Translations under genes and position numbers: made by a program
NCBI GenBank assembly: GCA_012522475.1
Contig: JAAYKH010000026.1
Coordinates: 1 to 41,519 of the forward strand
Direction: 5' to 3'
From: Chloroflexota bacterium
GTDB lineage: Bacteria; Chloroflexota; Anaerolineae; Anaerolineales; Anaerolineaceae
DNA length: 41,519 nt
Shown: positions 1-7,998 of the stretch, one piece after another
How positions within the stretch are numbered: position 1 is the stretch's first letter
Layout: each line of letters starts with the position of its first letter
The notes under the pieces: model-generated
The model's database searches: none
Told to the model about the DNA's origin: nothing
Seen by the model: only the letters and a program-made list of their open reading frames with translations

Positions 1-552
1 ATAAAAAAGCGCGGCTTCAAAGTTAAAATCTGGATGCTCCTGAGAAAAAACCCACAATCGTCCAATCCCCGAATAGGGGGCCGGGTTTCCTGCATCATCC
101 AGGAAGATTTGGTCGGCATAAAACAGGTCGTCAATGGTAATGATCAGGGGGCGGCGTCCTTCCTGAAGGTGAATTTTGCCCCGCAGCCAATCATCCAATG
201 AAATCAGGGAAAAGCCAGCCTCATAAAGGGCGCCAAGTTGCTGGTCGAAGTCTGCCAGGCTGGTGACAAAACGTGAAGAATAAGCACCCTCGCGAGGGTC
301 GAAGCGGTGGTACATCAAAACGGGCGCCTGAGGCAAAGTTTCCCAGACGGTAGCAACGAGCTGTACCAGTTCTGATGCGGCCGTGGGCGTGGGGGTAATG
401 ATCGGCAGTGTGGGCTCCGGTTGTGTGGCATTCTCGTCAGGGTTTTCAAACCTGGGGAGCGGTGTGGTAAATTCAGGCCCACCGGTCGGCATATGGCAAG
501 CCGAAAGAACCAACCCGAGCACAATACAGTAAAGCAGTAAAGCGGTACGCAT
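1..552 (-). CDS. NodB-like polysaccharide deacetylase lipoprotein, 3' end beyond window
   Basis: Partial: 184 codons are visible and the frame runs off the left edge. Reading from the ATG at 552 gives a short hydrophobic N-terminus ending in the lipobox LSAC (Cys19), so this is probably a membrane-anchored lipoprotein. A Pro/Thr-rich linker follows (residues about 25-57). Then comes a domain starting APVLMYHRFD and containing PLIITIDDLF, which matches the opening of NodB-type carbohydrate esterase domains (usual motif TFDDG). The Gly after the two Asp is replaced by Leu, so deacetylase activity is uncertain. A second lipoprotein of the same architecture lies at the other end of the window (40275-41210). 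A TAAAAT box at 560-565 sits 7 nt from the ATG and there is no Shine-Dalgarno, suggesting a leaderless message. Fold assignment is fairly safe; substrate unknown. Confidence 0.75.
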   Translation of the reverse strand, partial: MRTALLLYCIVLGLVLSACHMPTGGPEFTTPLPRFENPDENATQPEPTLPIITPTPTAASELVQLVATVWETLPQAPVLMYHRFDPREGAYSSRFVTSLADFDQQLGALYEAGFSLISLDDWLRGKIHLQEGRRPLIITIDDLFYADQIFLDDAGNPAPYSGIGRLWVFSQEHPDFNFEAALFY

Positions 553-644
553 CGTATTTATTTTACTTTGCTTTTGAATTCTTTATAACAGTAAGCCCAG
601 GGCCTTGGCGTAAACAGCTAAAAATAGATTCACCGATACCTTTT

Positions 645-673
645 TTGATGTTCGATAAAACTTACGATATAAT
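645..673 (+). promoter_or_regulatory. Sigma70-type promoter of the Fe-S protein gene
   Basis: TTGATG at 645-650, a 17-nt spacer, and TATAAT at 668-673. It lies inside the longest possible reading frame of the downstream gene, which argues against the upstream TTG/ATG starts and for the start at 756. Confidence 0.75.
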
Positions 674-755
674 GATGGACTATGCACTCAATTTGCCAGA
701 CCATGCGCAATTCAGTTTTTTAGTTACGTCGCTGATTGGGTGCCAAGGAGTATTG

Positions 756-1580
756 ATGGCCAGACCGATGTGGTTTGTCAGTTTATTAAAGAAAAGCTTT
801 GGCCTGCGCTATTTCGGTGCAGAGATGACGAAATGGCCCCTGATCGGCCAAGTGATGGGGCGTGTCCTGCATAACGGCCATCGCAATGGCGATACCTTGT
901 TTTACCTGCCCAAAGATCGAGTGGTCATCAATGAAGCCATTGATGATCAGGAAAATATCGTGGTGCCCTCAGAAGTGGTAGCCCATTTTATCGAAGAAGC
1001 GAAATATATCTTTCTGATGAATGCCTGCCTCTGCCGGGAGGCAGCTGACTGCCAGGATTTTGATCACAACCTCGGCTGCATCTTCCTGGGTGAGGCTGTT
1101 TTAGAAATTAACCCAAAACTTGGACGCCTGGTGGACAAGGAAACCGCCCTAGCGCATCTTCAGCGTACCCGGGAGGCAGGCCTGGTGCACCTGATCGGCC
1201 GGGACAAGATCGACGCGATCTGGATGGGTGTCAAACCCTATGCGAAGTTAATGACCATTTGCAATTGCTGTCCCTGCTGTTGCCTGTTCCGTTTTTTACC
1301 GCACCTGGCGCCTAAACTGCAAAACAAGATCAAGCGTATGCCGGGAATCCTCGTTCAGGTGACCGACGATTGCATCGGGTGTGGGGTTTGTGCTGAAGGG
1401 GTATGTTTCGTCAATGCGATCACACTTGAAAATGGGCACGCCGTCATCACCGATGATTGCCGGGGGTGCAGCAATTGTGTGGAAGTCTGTCCACAAAACG
1501 CGATCCAGGTGGTGATTGAACAGGACGATTACATTGAAAACGCCATTAAACGTCTGACTGAAGCGGTTGACGTATTTTAA
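756..1580 (+). CDS. Cysteine-rich 4Fe-4S dicluster protein
   Basis: A 274-aa soluble protein, probably an electron carrier or redox adaptor. The C-terminal third has two ferredoxin-type clusters: CIGCGVCAEGVC, where the last spacing is CX4C rather than CX3C and no Pro follows, and a normal CRGCSNCVEVCP. Further upstream are two more Cys groups, ACLCREAADC...GC and CNCCPCCC, which could hold another metal centre. The frame is open from 645, but a promoter occupies 645-673 and the ATG at 756 has AAGGAG 5 nt upstream, so I place the start there. The gene stands alone between a divergent lipoprotein gene and a convergent methyltransferase, so its redox partner cannot be read from context. Confidence 0.8.
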   Translation: MARPMWFVSLLKKSFGLRYFGAEMTKWPLIGQVMGRVLHNGHRNGDTLFYLPKDRVVINEAIDDQENIVVPSEVVAHFIEEAKYIFLMNACLCREAADCQDFDHNLGCIFLGEAVLEINPKLGRLVDKETALAHLQRTREAGLVHLIGRDKIDAIWMGVKPYAKLMTICNCCPCCCLFRFLPHLAPKLQNKIKRMPGILVQVTDDCIGCGVCAEGVCFVNAITLENGHAVITDDCRGCSNCVEVCPQNAIQVVIEQDDYIENAIKRLTEAVDVF

Positions 1581-1600
1581 AAGGGGTTTATTTACCCATT

Positions 1601-2506
1601 TTATCCGGAAGTGCGCTCTTCCTCACGGGAGGCAGCCAAACGGGTTTCTGCCAGCTGGCAATAATCGGGGTTGATTTCATACCCCACATAGCGCCTGCCG
1701 TTCAGTCGGGCTGCCAGGCAGGTGGTGCCGCTGCCGGCAAAGGGGTCTAACACGATGTCTTCCTTAAAACTGTAAAGCTGGATGCAACGATGGGGCAGTT
1801 CCAGAGGGAATGGCGCCGGATGCCCAATCTTTGCCGCCTGAACGGCCGGAAACTCCCACACCGATTTGGTCCAGCTCAGGAAGTCATCCTTTTGAAGGGT
1901 GTCTTCACGGTTACCCCTGTGCCGGCGAAATCCCGTTTTTGAAAACACCAGAATGTATTCGTGCACATCGCGTAAAACCGGGTTGCTGGCAGATAGCCAG
2001 CTGCCCCAGGCCGTGGAAGGGCTGGCGCTGGCGGCTTTATTCCAGATGATCTCACCACGCATTAAAAAACCGATCCCCAGCATGCTTTCGATAATAAAAC
2101 TGTGCAAGGGAAGGTAGGGTTTACGTCCCAGGTTGGCGACATTGATGCACGCCCGACCGCCAGGCACCAGGACACGATAAACCTCCCGCCAGACTCTTTC
2201 TAAGAGCGCCAGGTAATCTGGTAAGGTCAGGTCCTGGTCATATTCTTTCTGTGCGTTGTAAGGTGGTGAAGTCACCATCAGGTGGATGCTGTTATCGGGC
2301 AGCTGGCCCATCGTTTCACTGGATTTACACAGTATCCGATCGAGTATCTCCGGCGGGACCGGTACCTCAAGATCGGGTACGTCATCCTCCCGAACCAGGT
2401 CGGCATACATCCTGCTCTTATAAAATCGAGAAGAATCGTGGCTTACACGGCCGGGGGTGCCAAAAGCGCTGGTCTGGGTGGCGGGCTTTTTTTCATCTTC
2501 AGCCAT
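1601..2506 (-). CDS. DNA methyltransferase, beta class (N4-C or N6-A)
   Basis: A 301-aa S-adenosylmethionine-dependent DNA amino-methyltransferase. The catalytic motif TSPPYN is at residues 79-84 and the AdoMet-binding motif DPFAGSGTT at 254-262. This order (IV before I) defines the beta class; the TSPPY form is commoner among N4-cytosine enzymes, but the base cannot be settled from sequence. The first 45 residues are polar and probably disordered. No restriction endonuclease, specificity subunit or Vsr gene lies next to it, so it appears to be an orphan (regulatory or protective) methylase. TATAAT on this strand (2515-2520) is 8 nt from the ATG with no Shine-Dalgarno. The neighbouring isochorismatase-like gene is divergent. 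Confidence 0.88.
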   Translation of the reverse strand: MAEDEKKPATQTSAFGTPGRVSHDSSRFYKSRMYADLVREDDVPDLEVPVPPEILDRILCKSSETMGQLPDNSIHLMVTSPPYNAQKEYDQDLTLPDYLALLERVWREVYRVLVPGGRACINVANLGRKPYLPLHSFIIESMLGIGFLMRGEIIWNKAASASPSTAWGSWLSASNPVLRDVHEYILVFSKTGFRRHRGNREDTLQKDDFLSWTKSVWEFPAVQAAKIGHPAPFPLELPHRCIQLYSFKEDIVLDPFAGSGTTCLAARLNGRRYVGYEINPDYCQLAETRLAASREEERTSG

Positions 2507-2605
2507 AATGGTCTATTATAGCCCGAGTTTCGCCAAATACATGTCTGGCTGGTAGATCACAGTGAAGGGGTATAATGTGGCTGCCCTGATAAAAACGGAG
2601 GAAAC

Positions 2606-3145
2606 ATGTTGAACACAGAAGAATCTGTGCTGGTTTTAGTTGATATTCAAACCCGGCTGGTTGAAATCGTCGATCGACAGGAACTGGTTGTGCCCAACAT
2701 CCTGCGCCTGATCAAAGGCTGCCAGGCGCTGGGCGTCCCAATCCTGCCCATGCTGCAGTCACCTGAAAAATTAGGGCCGATGCCATCCGAACTGGCCGAT
2801 GCTCTGAGCGATATCCCCCAGATTCCCAAAGCCGTCTTCAGCGCCCTACGAGAACCCGCCTTCCTGCTGGCCCTGCGCCGAACCGGTCGCAACCAGGTAC
2901 TGCTAACCGGCATTGAAGCGCACGTCTGCGTTCTGCAAACCGGCTTAGATCTTCTGGACGCGGGTTACCAGGTGCATGTACTCAGCGATGGCGTCTTCTC
3001 GCGTATGCCAGAGAATCAGCAACTGGCGTTGATGCGCCTGCACGATGCCGGCGCAACAGTGACCAGCGTTGAAATCGTCTTGTTCGAGATGATGCGCACA
3101 TCAACACACCCCCAGTTCAGGACCATTTCCAGGTTGATAAAATAA
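2606..3145 (+). CDS. Isochorismatase-family cysteine hydrolase
   Basis: A 179-aa single-domain alpha/beta hydrolase of the isochorismatase/nicotinamidase (YcaC-like) superfamily. The family triad is visible: Asp13 in LVLVDIQ, Lys75 in IPKAVFSA and Cys108 in EAHVCVLQT. The last also carries the typical hydrophobic residues before the nucleophile. Length is normal for a YcaC-type enzyme. The ATG is preceded by GGAGG at good spacing and by TATAAT at 2571-2576. The substrate cannot be inferred; members act on amides, isochorismate or unknown compounds. It is monocistronic and followed by the tRNA-Phe unit. Confidence 0.88.
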   Translation: MLNTEESVLVLVDIQTRLVEIVDRQELVVPNILRLIKGCQALGVPILPMLQSPEKLGPMPSELADALSDIPQIPKAVFSALREPAFLLALRRTGRNQVLLTGIEAHVCVLQTGLDLLDAGYQVHVLSDGVFSRMPENQQLALMRLHDAGATVTSVEIVLFEMMRTSTHPQFRTISRLIK

Positions 3146-3267
3146 AATAGCCCGAAACTGGCTGCAATTTTTTGCCCGGGTTAGCATTGCAGCGGGCTGA
3201 AACAACCCGCCTGCACAGCAATCAGACAGGCCCGGCATGACTGCAGCATAATACAAGCTGATTTCGC

Positions 3268-3296
3268 TTGACAATCATCGGGGTCAAGGTTAAAAT
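3268..3296 (+). promoter_or_regulatory. Promoter of tRNA-Phe
   Basis: TTGACA at 3268-3273, 17-nt spacer, TAAAAT at 3291-3296. This puts the transcription start near 3303, about 25 nt before the mature tRNA. Confidence 0.85.
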
Positions 3297-3328
3297 CATT
3301 CACACGCTCAGACAAGGAAGCGTCATAA

Positions 3329-3401
3329 GCCGAGTTAGCTCAGTTGGTAGAGCACGCGACTGAAAATCGCGGTGTCCACAGTTCGATTCTGTGACTCGGC
3401 A
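3329..3401 (+). tRNA. tRNA-Phe (anticodon GAA)
   Basis: A complete 73-nt cloverleaf. Acceptor stem GCCGAGT pairs with ACTCGGC, the D stem GCTC with GAGC, the anticodon stem CGCGA with TCGCG around loop CTGAAAA, and the T stem CACAG with CTGTG around TTCGATT. The discriminator base is A. A complete CCA is not encoded (ACCT follows the acceptor stem), so CCA must be added after transcription. Confidence 0.97.
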
Positions 3402-3416
3402 CCTTGTGTTTTAAAG

Positions 3417-3452
3417 CGCCAGTTTAATGCAAAAGACTGGCGTTTTTGTTTT
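3417..3452 (+). terminator. Rho-independent terminator of tRNA-Phe
   Basis: Perfect 7-bp stem CGCCAGT (3417-3423) / ACTGGCG (3436-3442) followed by TTTTTGTTTT. Confidence 0.88.
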
Positions 3453-3641
3453 CTTGCTTGAGCCGCAGAGGGGTGAAAGATCATTAATTTCAATCAGACT
3501 TCTTCAGTACGGGAATAAACACACGATAGTTAACTAAAATTTCAGCCAAATCTGCGCAGAATCACAGACGTGAATCTAAGCAGTACACTAAAAAAACGCT
3601 CACCCTGCAGAATTTAGCTTCTCAGTTGCCTCTGAGATCGG

Positions 3642-5045
3642 TTAGGGGTTGACCTGCCTAAATGCATCCATATCTACAGCCACCGCGTCCAAACGAGCTG
3701 CCTCTGCCGCAAAGGCCAGCAGGTGACTTTCCAGGGCATCCTCGGCACGGGTTAGTGGCGGACTCTGGCCACGCAGGGTTTGTACAAAAGCGCGCATGAT
3801 GCCCGCATCACCGCCGCCGTGGCCCGAAGCGTTGTCAACCGTGATAGGGAAGGAATGCCGTTGGGTCTGACCGGGCCCGTGAGGGTGGATCTCCAGCCAA
3901 GCCTGCCCGTAGGTGAACTTACCCAGCAGGGTAGCCTTAGAACCCTCGATCCGCAAAGTGCGCCCTTCCTCGTATGAATGTCCGTGCATGGTCAGGGTGG
4001 CTGTGATACCGCTGGGGTAGCGCAGGTTGACCACCTGGTGGTCGACAACATCGTTATCACAATGGTAAACACAGCGCCCATAAGGGCCGGTTTGCAGCGC
4101 GTGCAAAACGGCATCATCACTTTCCGGGTGCCTGGTGATGGTATTACGCGGCCAGCCACTGTAGCGCGTCAGCGTGCGGATGGGCTTGATAACCGCGCCC
4201 AACGCGTCCGCCAGGCGAGGATGGGCAATCGACAGCTTTCCAATGGCCCGCAAGACCGGGTTTTCTGCGCTAACCACCGCAGCTTTAATCGGATAGCTTT
4301 CTAAATAGATGCGGGGCGCAAAGAATGGACACGTTCCAGCAATGGGACACCCATCCGTACAGCGCGATGGGACGCCCGGGGGCGCGTTTTCGGGTTTGAA
4401 ATGGCGCAGGTTGCCAGTCGAGCTGAGCCAATCGACACGCTCCCCGGTGAACCAGTACAGGAGGTCCAGATCGTGGCAGCATTTTGCCAGGATCATGGGG
4501 GCACTTTCAGCGGCGTTGCGCCAATTGCCGCGCACAAAACTATGCGCCATATGGTAATAAGCTACATTTTCACTGTGGGCAATGTGCACAATTTGCCCCA
4601 GACAACCTGAATCGAAAACCTCTTTTAACTTCTGAAAGAAATACGTGTAACGCAGCACATGGCACACCATCAAAGTACGGTCGGCTTCCTTCGCAGTTCG
4701 GACAATGTGGATCGTTTCTTCCAGCGTAGTAGCTATGGGCTTTTCAAGCAGCATATCATACCCTGTTTTCAGGGCTGCAATGGTCGATTCATGATGGGTT
4801 CCATCCTGGGTGGCGTTAAGCACTGCGTCGGCAATTTTCTCGGCCTGCAGCGCTTCCTCCCAACTATTAAACTGACGCTCAGGTGGGATATGGTGAGCAG
4901 CCGAAAAGCGCGCCCGCCGTTCGGGGTCAGGCTCGGCAACAGCGGTGAATTGGACCTGGTCGGGGAACTTGAGAGCGTAGGGTCCGTAGGAATCCGCGCC
5001 GCGGTTGCCGGCGCCAAACAGTAGAATCTGAACAGGTTTGCTCAT
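3642..5045 (-). CDS. Gfo/Idh/MocA-family oxidoreductase
   Basis: A 467-aa NAD(P)-dependent sugar or cyclitol dehydrogenase-like protein. The N-terminal Rossmann fold starts VQILLFGAGNRGAD, and the family motif EKP is at residues 101-103 (LLEKPIATT). The C-terminal substrate domain carries HDLDLLYW. An insert around residues 228-245 contains three Cys (CTDGCPIAGTC), as seen in a subset of the family with extended C-termini, where it may bind metal or stabilise the fold. The ATG at 5045 has AAGGAG upstream and TATAAT further upstream. The gene stands alone, so the physiological sugar is unknown. Family assignment is secure. Confidence 0.9.
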   Translation of the reverse strand: MSKPVQILLFGAGNRGADSYGPYALKFPDQVQFTAVAEPDPERRARFSAAHHIPPERQFNSWEEALQAEKIADAVLNATQDGTHHESTIAALKTGYDMLLEKPIATTLEETIHIVRTAKEADRTLMVCHVLRYTYFFQKLKEVFDSGCLGQIVHIAHSENVAYYHMAHSFVRGNWRNAAESAPMILAKCCHDLDLLYWFTGERVDWLSSTGNLRHFKPENAPPGVPSRCTDGCPIAGTCPFFAPRIYLESYPIKAAVVSAENPVLRAIGKLSIAHPRLADALGAVIKPIRTLTRYSGWPRNTITRHPESDDAVLHALQTGPYGRCVYHCDNDVVDHQVVNLRYPSGITATLTMHGHSYEEGRTLRIEGSKATLLGKFTYGQAWLEIHPHGPGQTQRHSFPITVDNASGHGGGDAGIMRAFVQTLRGQSPPLTRAEDALESHLLAFAAEAARLDAVAVDMDAFRQVNP

Positions 5046-5158
5046 GCGGGGCTCCTTGTCAAGTGTGCTGTATAGGGATTATAACATCCCGCCCGTTAAA
5101 ATCCATGAAATTTTAATGCCGCAGGGTGTGATAAAATAAAAAATACCAGGTTCCTGTA

Positions 5159-5920
5159 ATGTTAAAATTTGATCTGCAAAAAATCGAAGAAGCCGCGTTA
5201 AACGCCTGGCCAGCGCCCCGTCAGATGCTGTACGATGGATGGGTTTTGCGCTTCACAGGTGGGCATTCCAAGCGCGTCAATTCGGTCAACCCGCTGTATC
5301 CCTCCCGGTTACCCCTTAACGAGAAAATCGAAGCCTGCGAAGGGCTCTATGCCCGCCTGGGGTTGCCCTGTCTGTTCCGTGTCCCCGATTACCTTGAGGG
5401 CTCAACGCTCGTCGAGGCATTACATGCTGCCGGTTACACCGCCTTTGACCCAACGCTTGTACTGGGGCAAGAGGTGCTAAAAAAAACCCGAAACGGGCCC
5501 GTACCATCCATCCAGGAAATACCCGTGGCGGAATGGTTCCGCTTGCGTGCGGCGTTTATCAACGTACCGGAGGAAGACCAGAGGGCCCACCATGCCATCC
5601 TGGCGTGCATCGTCCCTGAAAAAGTCTTGCTGGGCTTGTTTGACCAGGGCCAGCCGGTAGGCTGTGGCATGGGGGTGGCGGAAGGGCAATTGATAGGTTT
5701 TTTCAGCATTTATATCGCCGCCGGTTGGCGACGCAAAGGGTATGCAACCATGATGATGGACGCGTTAACAGATTGGGGGTTGGTGCACGGGGCAAATTTT
5801 GGCTACCTGCAGGTAGAGGCAGACAATCTGCCCGCCCTGGCGCTATATGCGCACCTGGGGTTTACGCCCTGTTATCAATATGTTTATTTTGGCAAGCAAG
5901 GGGCGTACGACAAAGCTTAG
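5159..5920 (+). CDS. GNAT-family N-acetyltransferase
   Basis: A 253-aa protein with a C-terminal GNAT domain. The acetyl-CoA pyrophosphate loop is visible in AGWRRKGYATMMM (R-x-x-G-x-A), and LYAHLGF is the usual motif near the end. The N-terminal half (LNAWPAPRQMLYDGWVLRF onward) resembles the extra domain of two-domain GNAT proteins in which only the C-terminal half is catalytic. Substrate unknown. It is transcribed convergently with the ABC transporter. TAAAAT at 5132-5137 is a plausible -10 box. Confidence 0.85.
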   Translation: MLKFDLQKIEEAALNAWPAPRQMLYDGWVLRFTGGHSKRVNSVNPLYPSRLPLNEKIEACEGLYARLGLPCLFRVPDYLEGSTLVEALHAAGYTAFDPTLVLGQEVLKKTRNGPVPSIQEIPVAEWFRLRAAFINVPEEDQRAHHAILACIVPEKVLLGLFDQGQPVGCGMGVAEGQLIGFFSIYIAAGWRRKGYATMMMDALTDWGLVHGANFGYLQVEADNLPALALYAHLGFTPCYQYVYFGKQGAYDKA

Positions 5921-5975
5921 CGAGCTGAACGAAGCATTCCCTTCGGCTCATTCTCCTCTACCTTCTTCCAGCCTT

Positions 5976-7889
5976 TTACTGCTTGAATTGCGTCTCGTAC
6001 AGATTGGCGTATAAACCGCCCAACGCGAGCAACTCCTGGTGGGTGCCGCGTTCGATCACCTCACCCTTGTCCATCACGAAAATCAGGTCCGCTGGAAGGA
6101 TCGTGCTCAGCCGGTGAGCTATGACGATCCTGGTGCGGTTGGCGTACATACGTTCCAGAGCTTCCTGGATCAATGCCTCCGATTCGCTATCCAGATGGCT
6201 GGTGGCCTCGTCAAGGATCATAATGCGGGGGTCTTTCAACAGCACCCGTGCCAGAGCCAGGCGTTGTTTTTCGCCACCGCTCAATCGATAGCCGCGCTCA
6301 CCGACAATCGTGTTATACCCATCCGGCAGATCCACAATAAACTGGTGGATGTTTGCGGCTTGAGCCGCCTGCATCAGATCGTCGTCGCTGGCCTGGGGGT
6401 TGGCATACTGCAGATTCGCCCGGATCGTATCGTGAAATAGGTAGGTCTCCTGGGTGACCATTCCAATGGAATCGGCCAGGTCGTCCAGACGCAAATCACG
6501 CAGGTCATGACCATCAATGCGAATAAGTCCCTCATCCGGGTCATACAGCCGCGGGATCAGGTAAGTCAGCGTGGTCTTTCCGGCGCCGCTGGGGCCGACC
6601 AGGGCCACCAAATCACCGGGATTAGCGCAAAAGGAAATATCCCTGAGTGCCAGCTCGCGTGCCTGGCTGGAAACTGGTTGGGCGGGGTCGCTGGGCTGAT
6701 GTGCTTCATCCGAAAGAACGCCGCCCACCTTCTCGATGGAATAAGGACGGTCAACATAACTGAGCAGGCCGTCATTTGAATCGCGGTATTTGAAGGTTAC
6801 GTTCTCAAATTCAAGCTTGCCCCGGGGTGATTCCAGGGGCAGGGCATCCGGTCGCTCCTCGATATCCACCGGCAGGTCGAGCACTTCAAAGACTCGTTCA
6901 AAACTGACCATCGAGGTGGCAAATTCCACCGGTGCGTTAATGAAACCCTGGAAGGAATTATATAGGCGCGAGAGGTAATCACCGAAGGCCACGATGGTAC
7001 CGAGGGTGAACATCTCTAAAATCACCAGGTAACCCCCGACGCCGTACACCAGCGCCGAGCCCACAGCAGTCAGCAAGTGGACGATGACCATGAAGACGAT
7101 CGCCATGGTTGCCCGCCTGATGCCCAGGTTTTTCACCTCCTCAGCGCGGTTGCTGAAGCGCTCGACCTCGGCTTCGCGCTGACCAAAGAGCTTGACCAAC
7201 AATGCCCCGCCGATATTAAGGGTTTCGTTCATCGTGGCGTTCATGCGAGCGTTCATCTCCATCTGCTGCCGGGCAATCTCGCGGAAAACACGACCCAACC
7301 GGCGGGCGGTGATGATGAACAGGGGCAGGATGATGATGCCCATCAGCGTCAGGCGCCATTCAAGCGTCAGCATGACCGTCAGGGTGATCAACACCTCGAT
7401 AAAGCTGGTGACCAGCGTCACCAGTGTGCGGCTGATGGCGGTTTGCGCTCCGATCACATCGTTGTTCAGGCGGCTGATCAGCTCACCCAGTTGGGTATGG
7501 GTGAAAAAGCGCAGCGACATACGCTGGAGATGGGTATACAGAGACACCCGCAAATCGAAAATGACACCTTCGCCCACCTGTGAGACCAGACGCCGCGTGA
7601 TAATTTGAAAAAAGCCACTGATGATCGGCAGGAGTAGCAAAGCCACCGCCGCCAAAACCAGGCGCTGCAGGTCTTTTTCAGGGATGGCATAATCGATCAG
7701 GTGCCTGAGGATCAGTGGCGAAAGCAGCGCCACCCCCGTATAGGCCAAAATCGAAAGCAAACTCCCGATCACCCGCCAGGTATAGGGTTTGCCATAGCGT
7801 AATACGCGTTTAATTTGCACCCAGGTGAGGCGCGGTTGCTCTTTAGACGCATGAATATAACTGTGCCAATTTCTTCCTCGCATTGCCAA
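5976..7889 (-). CDS. ABC exporter, fused membrane and ATPase domains
   Basis: A 637-aa half-transporter of the type I exporter (MsbA/LmrA-like) family. The six-helix transmembrane domain spans about residues 38-335. The nucleotide-binding domain has Walker A GPSGAGKTT (432-440), signature LSGGE (536-540), Walker B IMILDEATS (556 onward) and the switch His in AHRLS. About 40 residues of polar, Ser/Pro-rich sequence (370-412) are inserted between the first NBD strand (FENVTFKYRD) and ALRDISF. Two starts are possible: TTG at 7889, which fits the upstream AAAGGA, and ATG at 7883. Only one half-transporter is present, so it probably works as a homodimer. The histidine kinase gene lies 109 bp upstream on the same strand. 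Substrate unknown. Confidence 0.92.
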   Translation of the reverse strand: MAMRGRNWHSYIHASKEQPRLTWVQIKRVLRYGKPYTWRVIGSLLSILAYTGVALLSPLILRHLIDYAIPEKDLQRLVLAAVALLLLPIISGFFQIITRRLVSQVGEGVIFDLRVSLYTHLQRMSLRFFTHTQLGELISRLNNDVIGAQTAISRTLVTLVTSFIEVLITLTVMLTLEWRLTLMGIIILPLFIITARRLGRVFREIARQQMEMNARMNATMNETLNIGGALLVKLFGQREAEVERFSNRAEEVKNLGIRRATMAIVFMVIVHLLTAVGSALVYGVGGYLVILEMFTLGTIVAFGDYLSRLYNSFQGFINAPVEFATSMVSFERVFEVLDLPVDIEERPDALPLESPRGKLEFENVTFKYRDSNDGLLSYVDRPYSIEKVGGVLSDEAHQPSDPAQPVSSQARELALRDISFCANPGDLVALVGPSGAGKTTLTYLIPRLYDPDEGLIRIDGHDLRDLRLDDLADSIGMVTQETYLFHDTIRANLQYANPQASDDDLMQAAQAANIHQFIVDLPDGYNTIVGERGYRLSGGEKQRLALARVLLKDPRIMILDEATSHLDSESEALIQEALERMYANRTRIVIAHRLSTILPADLIFVMDKGEVIERGTHQELLALGGLYANLYETQFKQ

Positions 7890-7998
7890 GGTAAATCAGT
7901 CCTTTCTATAGGTTCAATGCCATATTTAATACGTAAGCATCAAGCTTACTAAAGGGTCACAACGGGAGCCAGGATCTGAACAAAACCGGGCTATCAAA

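Noticed and set aside
645-755. Upstream TTG/ATG starts for the Fe-S protein
   Set aside because: A complete promoter occupies 645-673, and the ATG at 756 has a strong AAGGAG.
3190-3215. GC-rich hairpin after the isochorismatase-like gene
   Set aside because: A short GCGGG/CCCGC stem without a T run; too weak to call a terminator.
7077-7583. 168-codon antisense frame opposite the ABC exporter
   Set aside because: A His/Asp/Gln-rich shadow of a real transporter gene.
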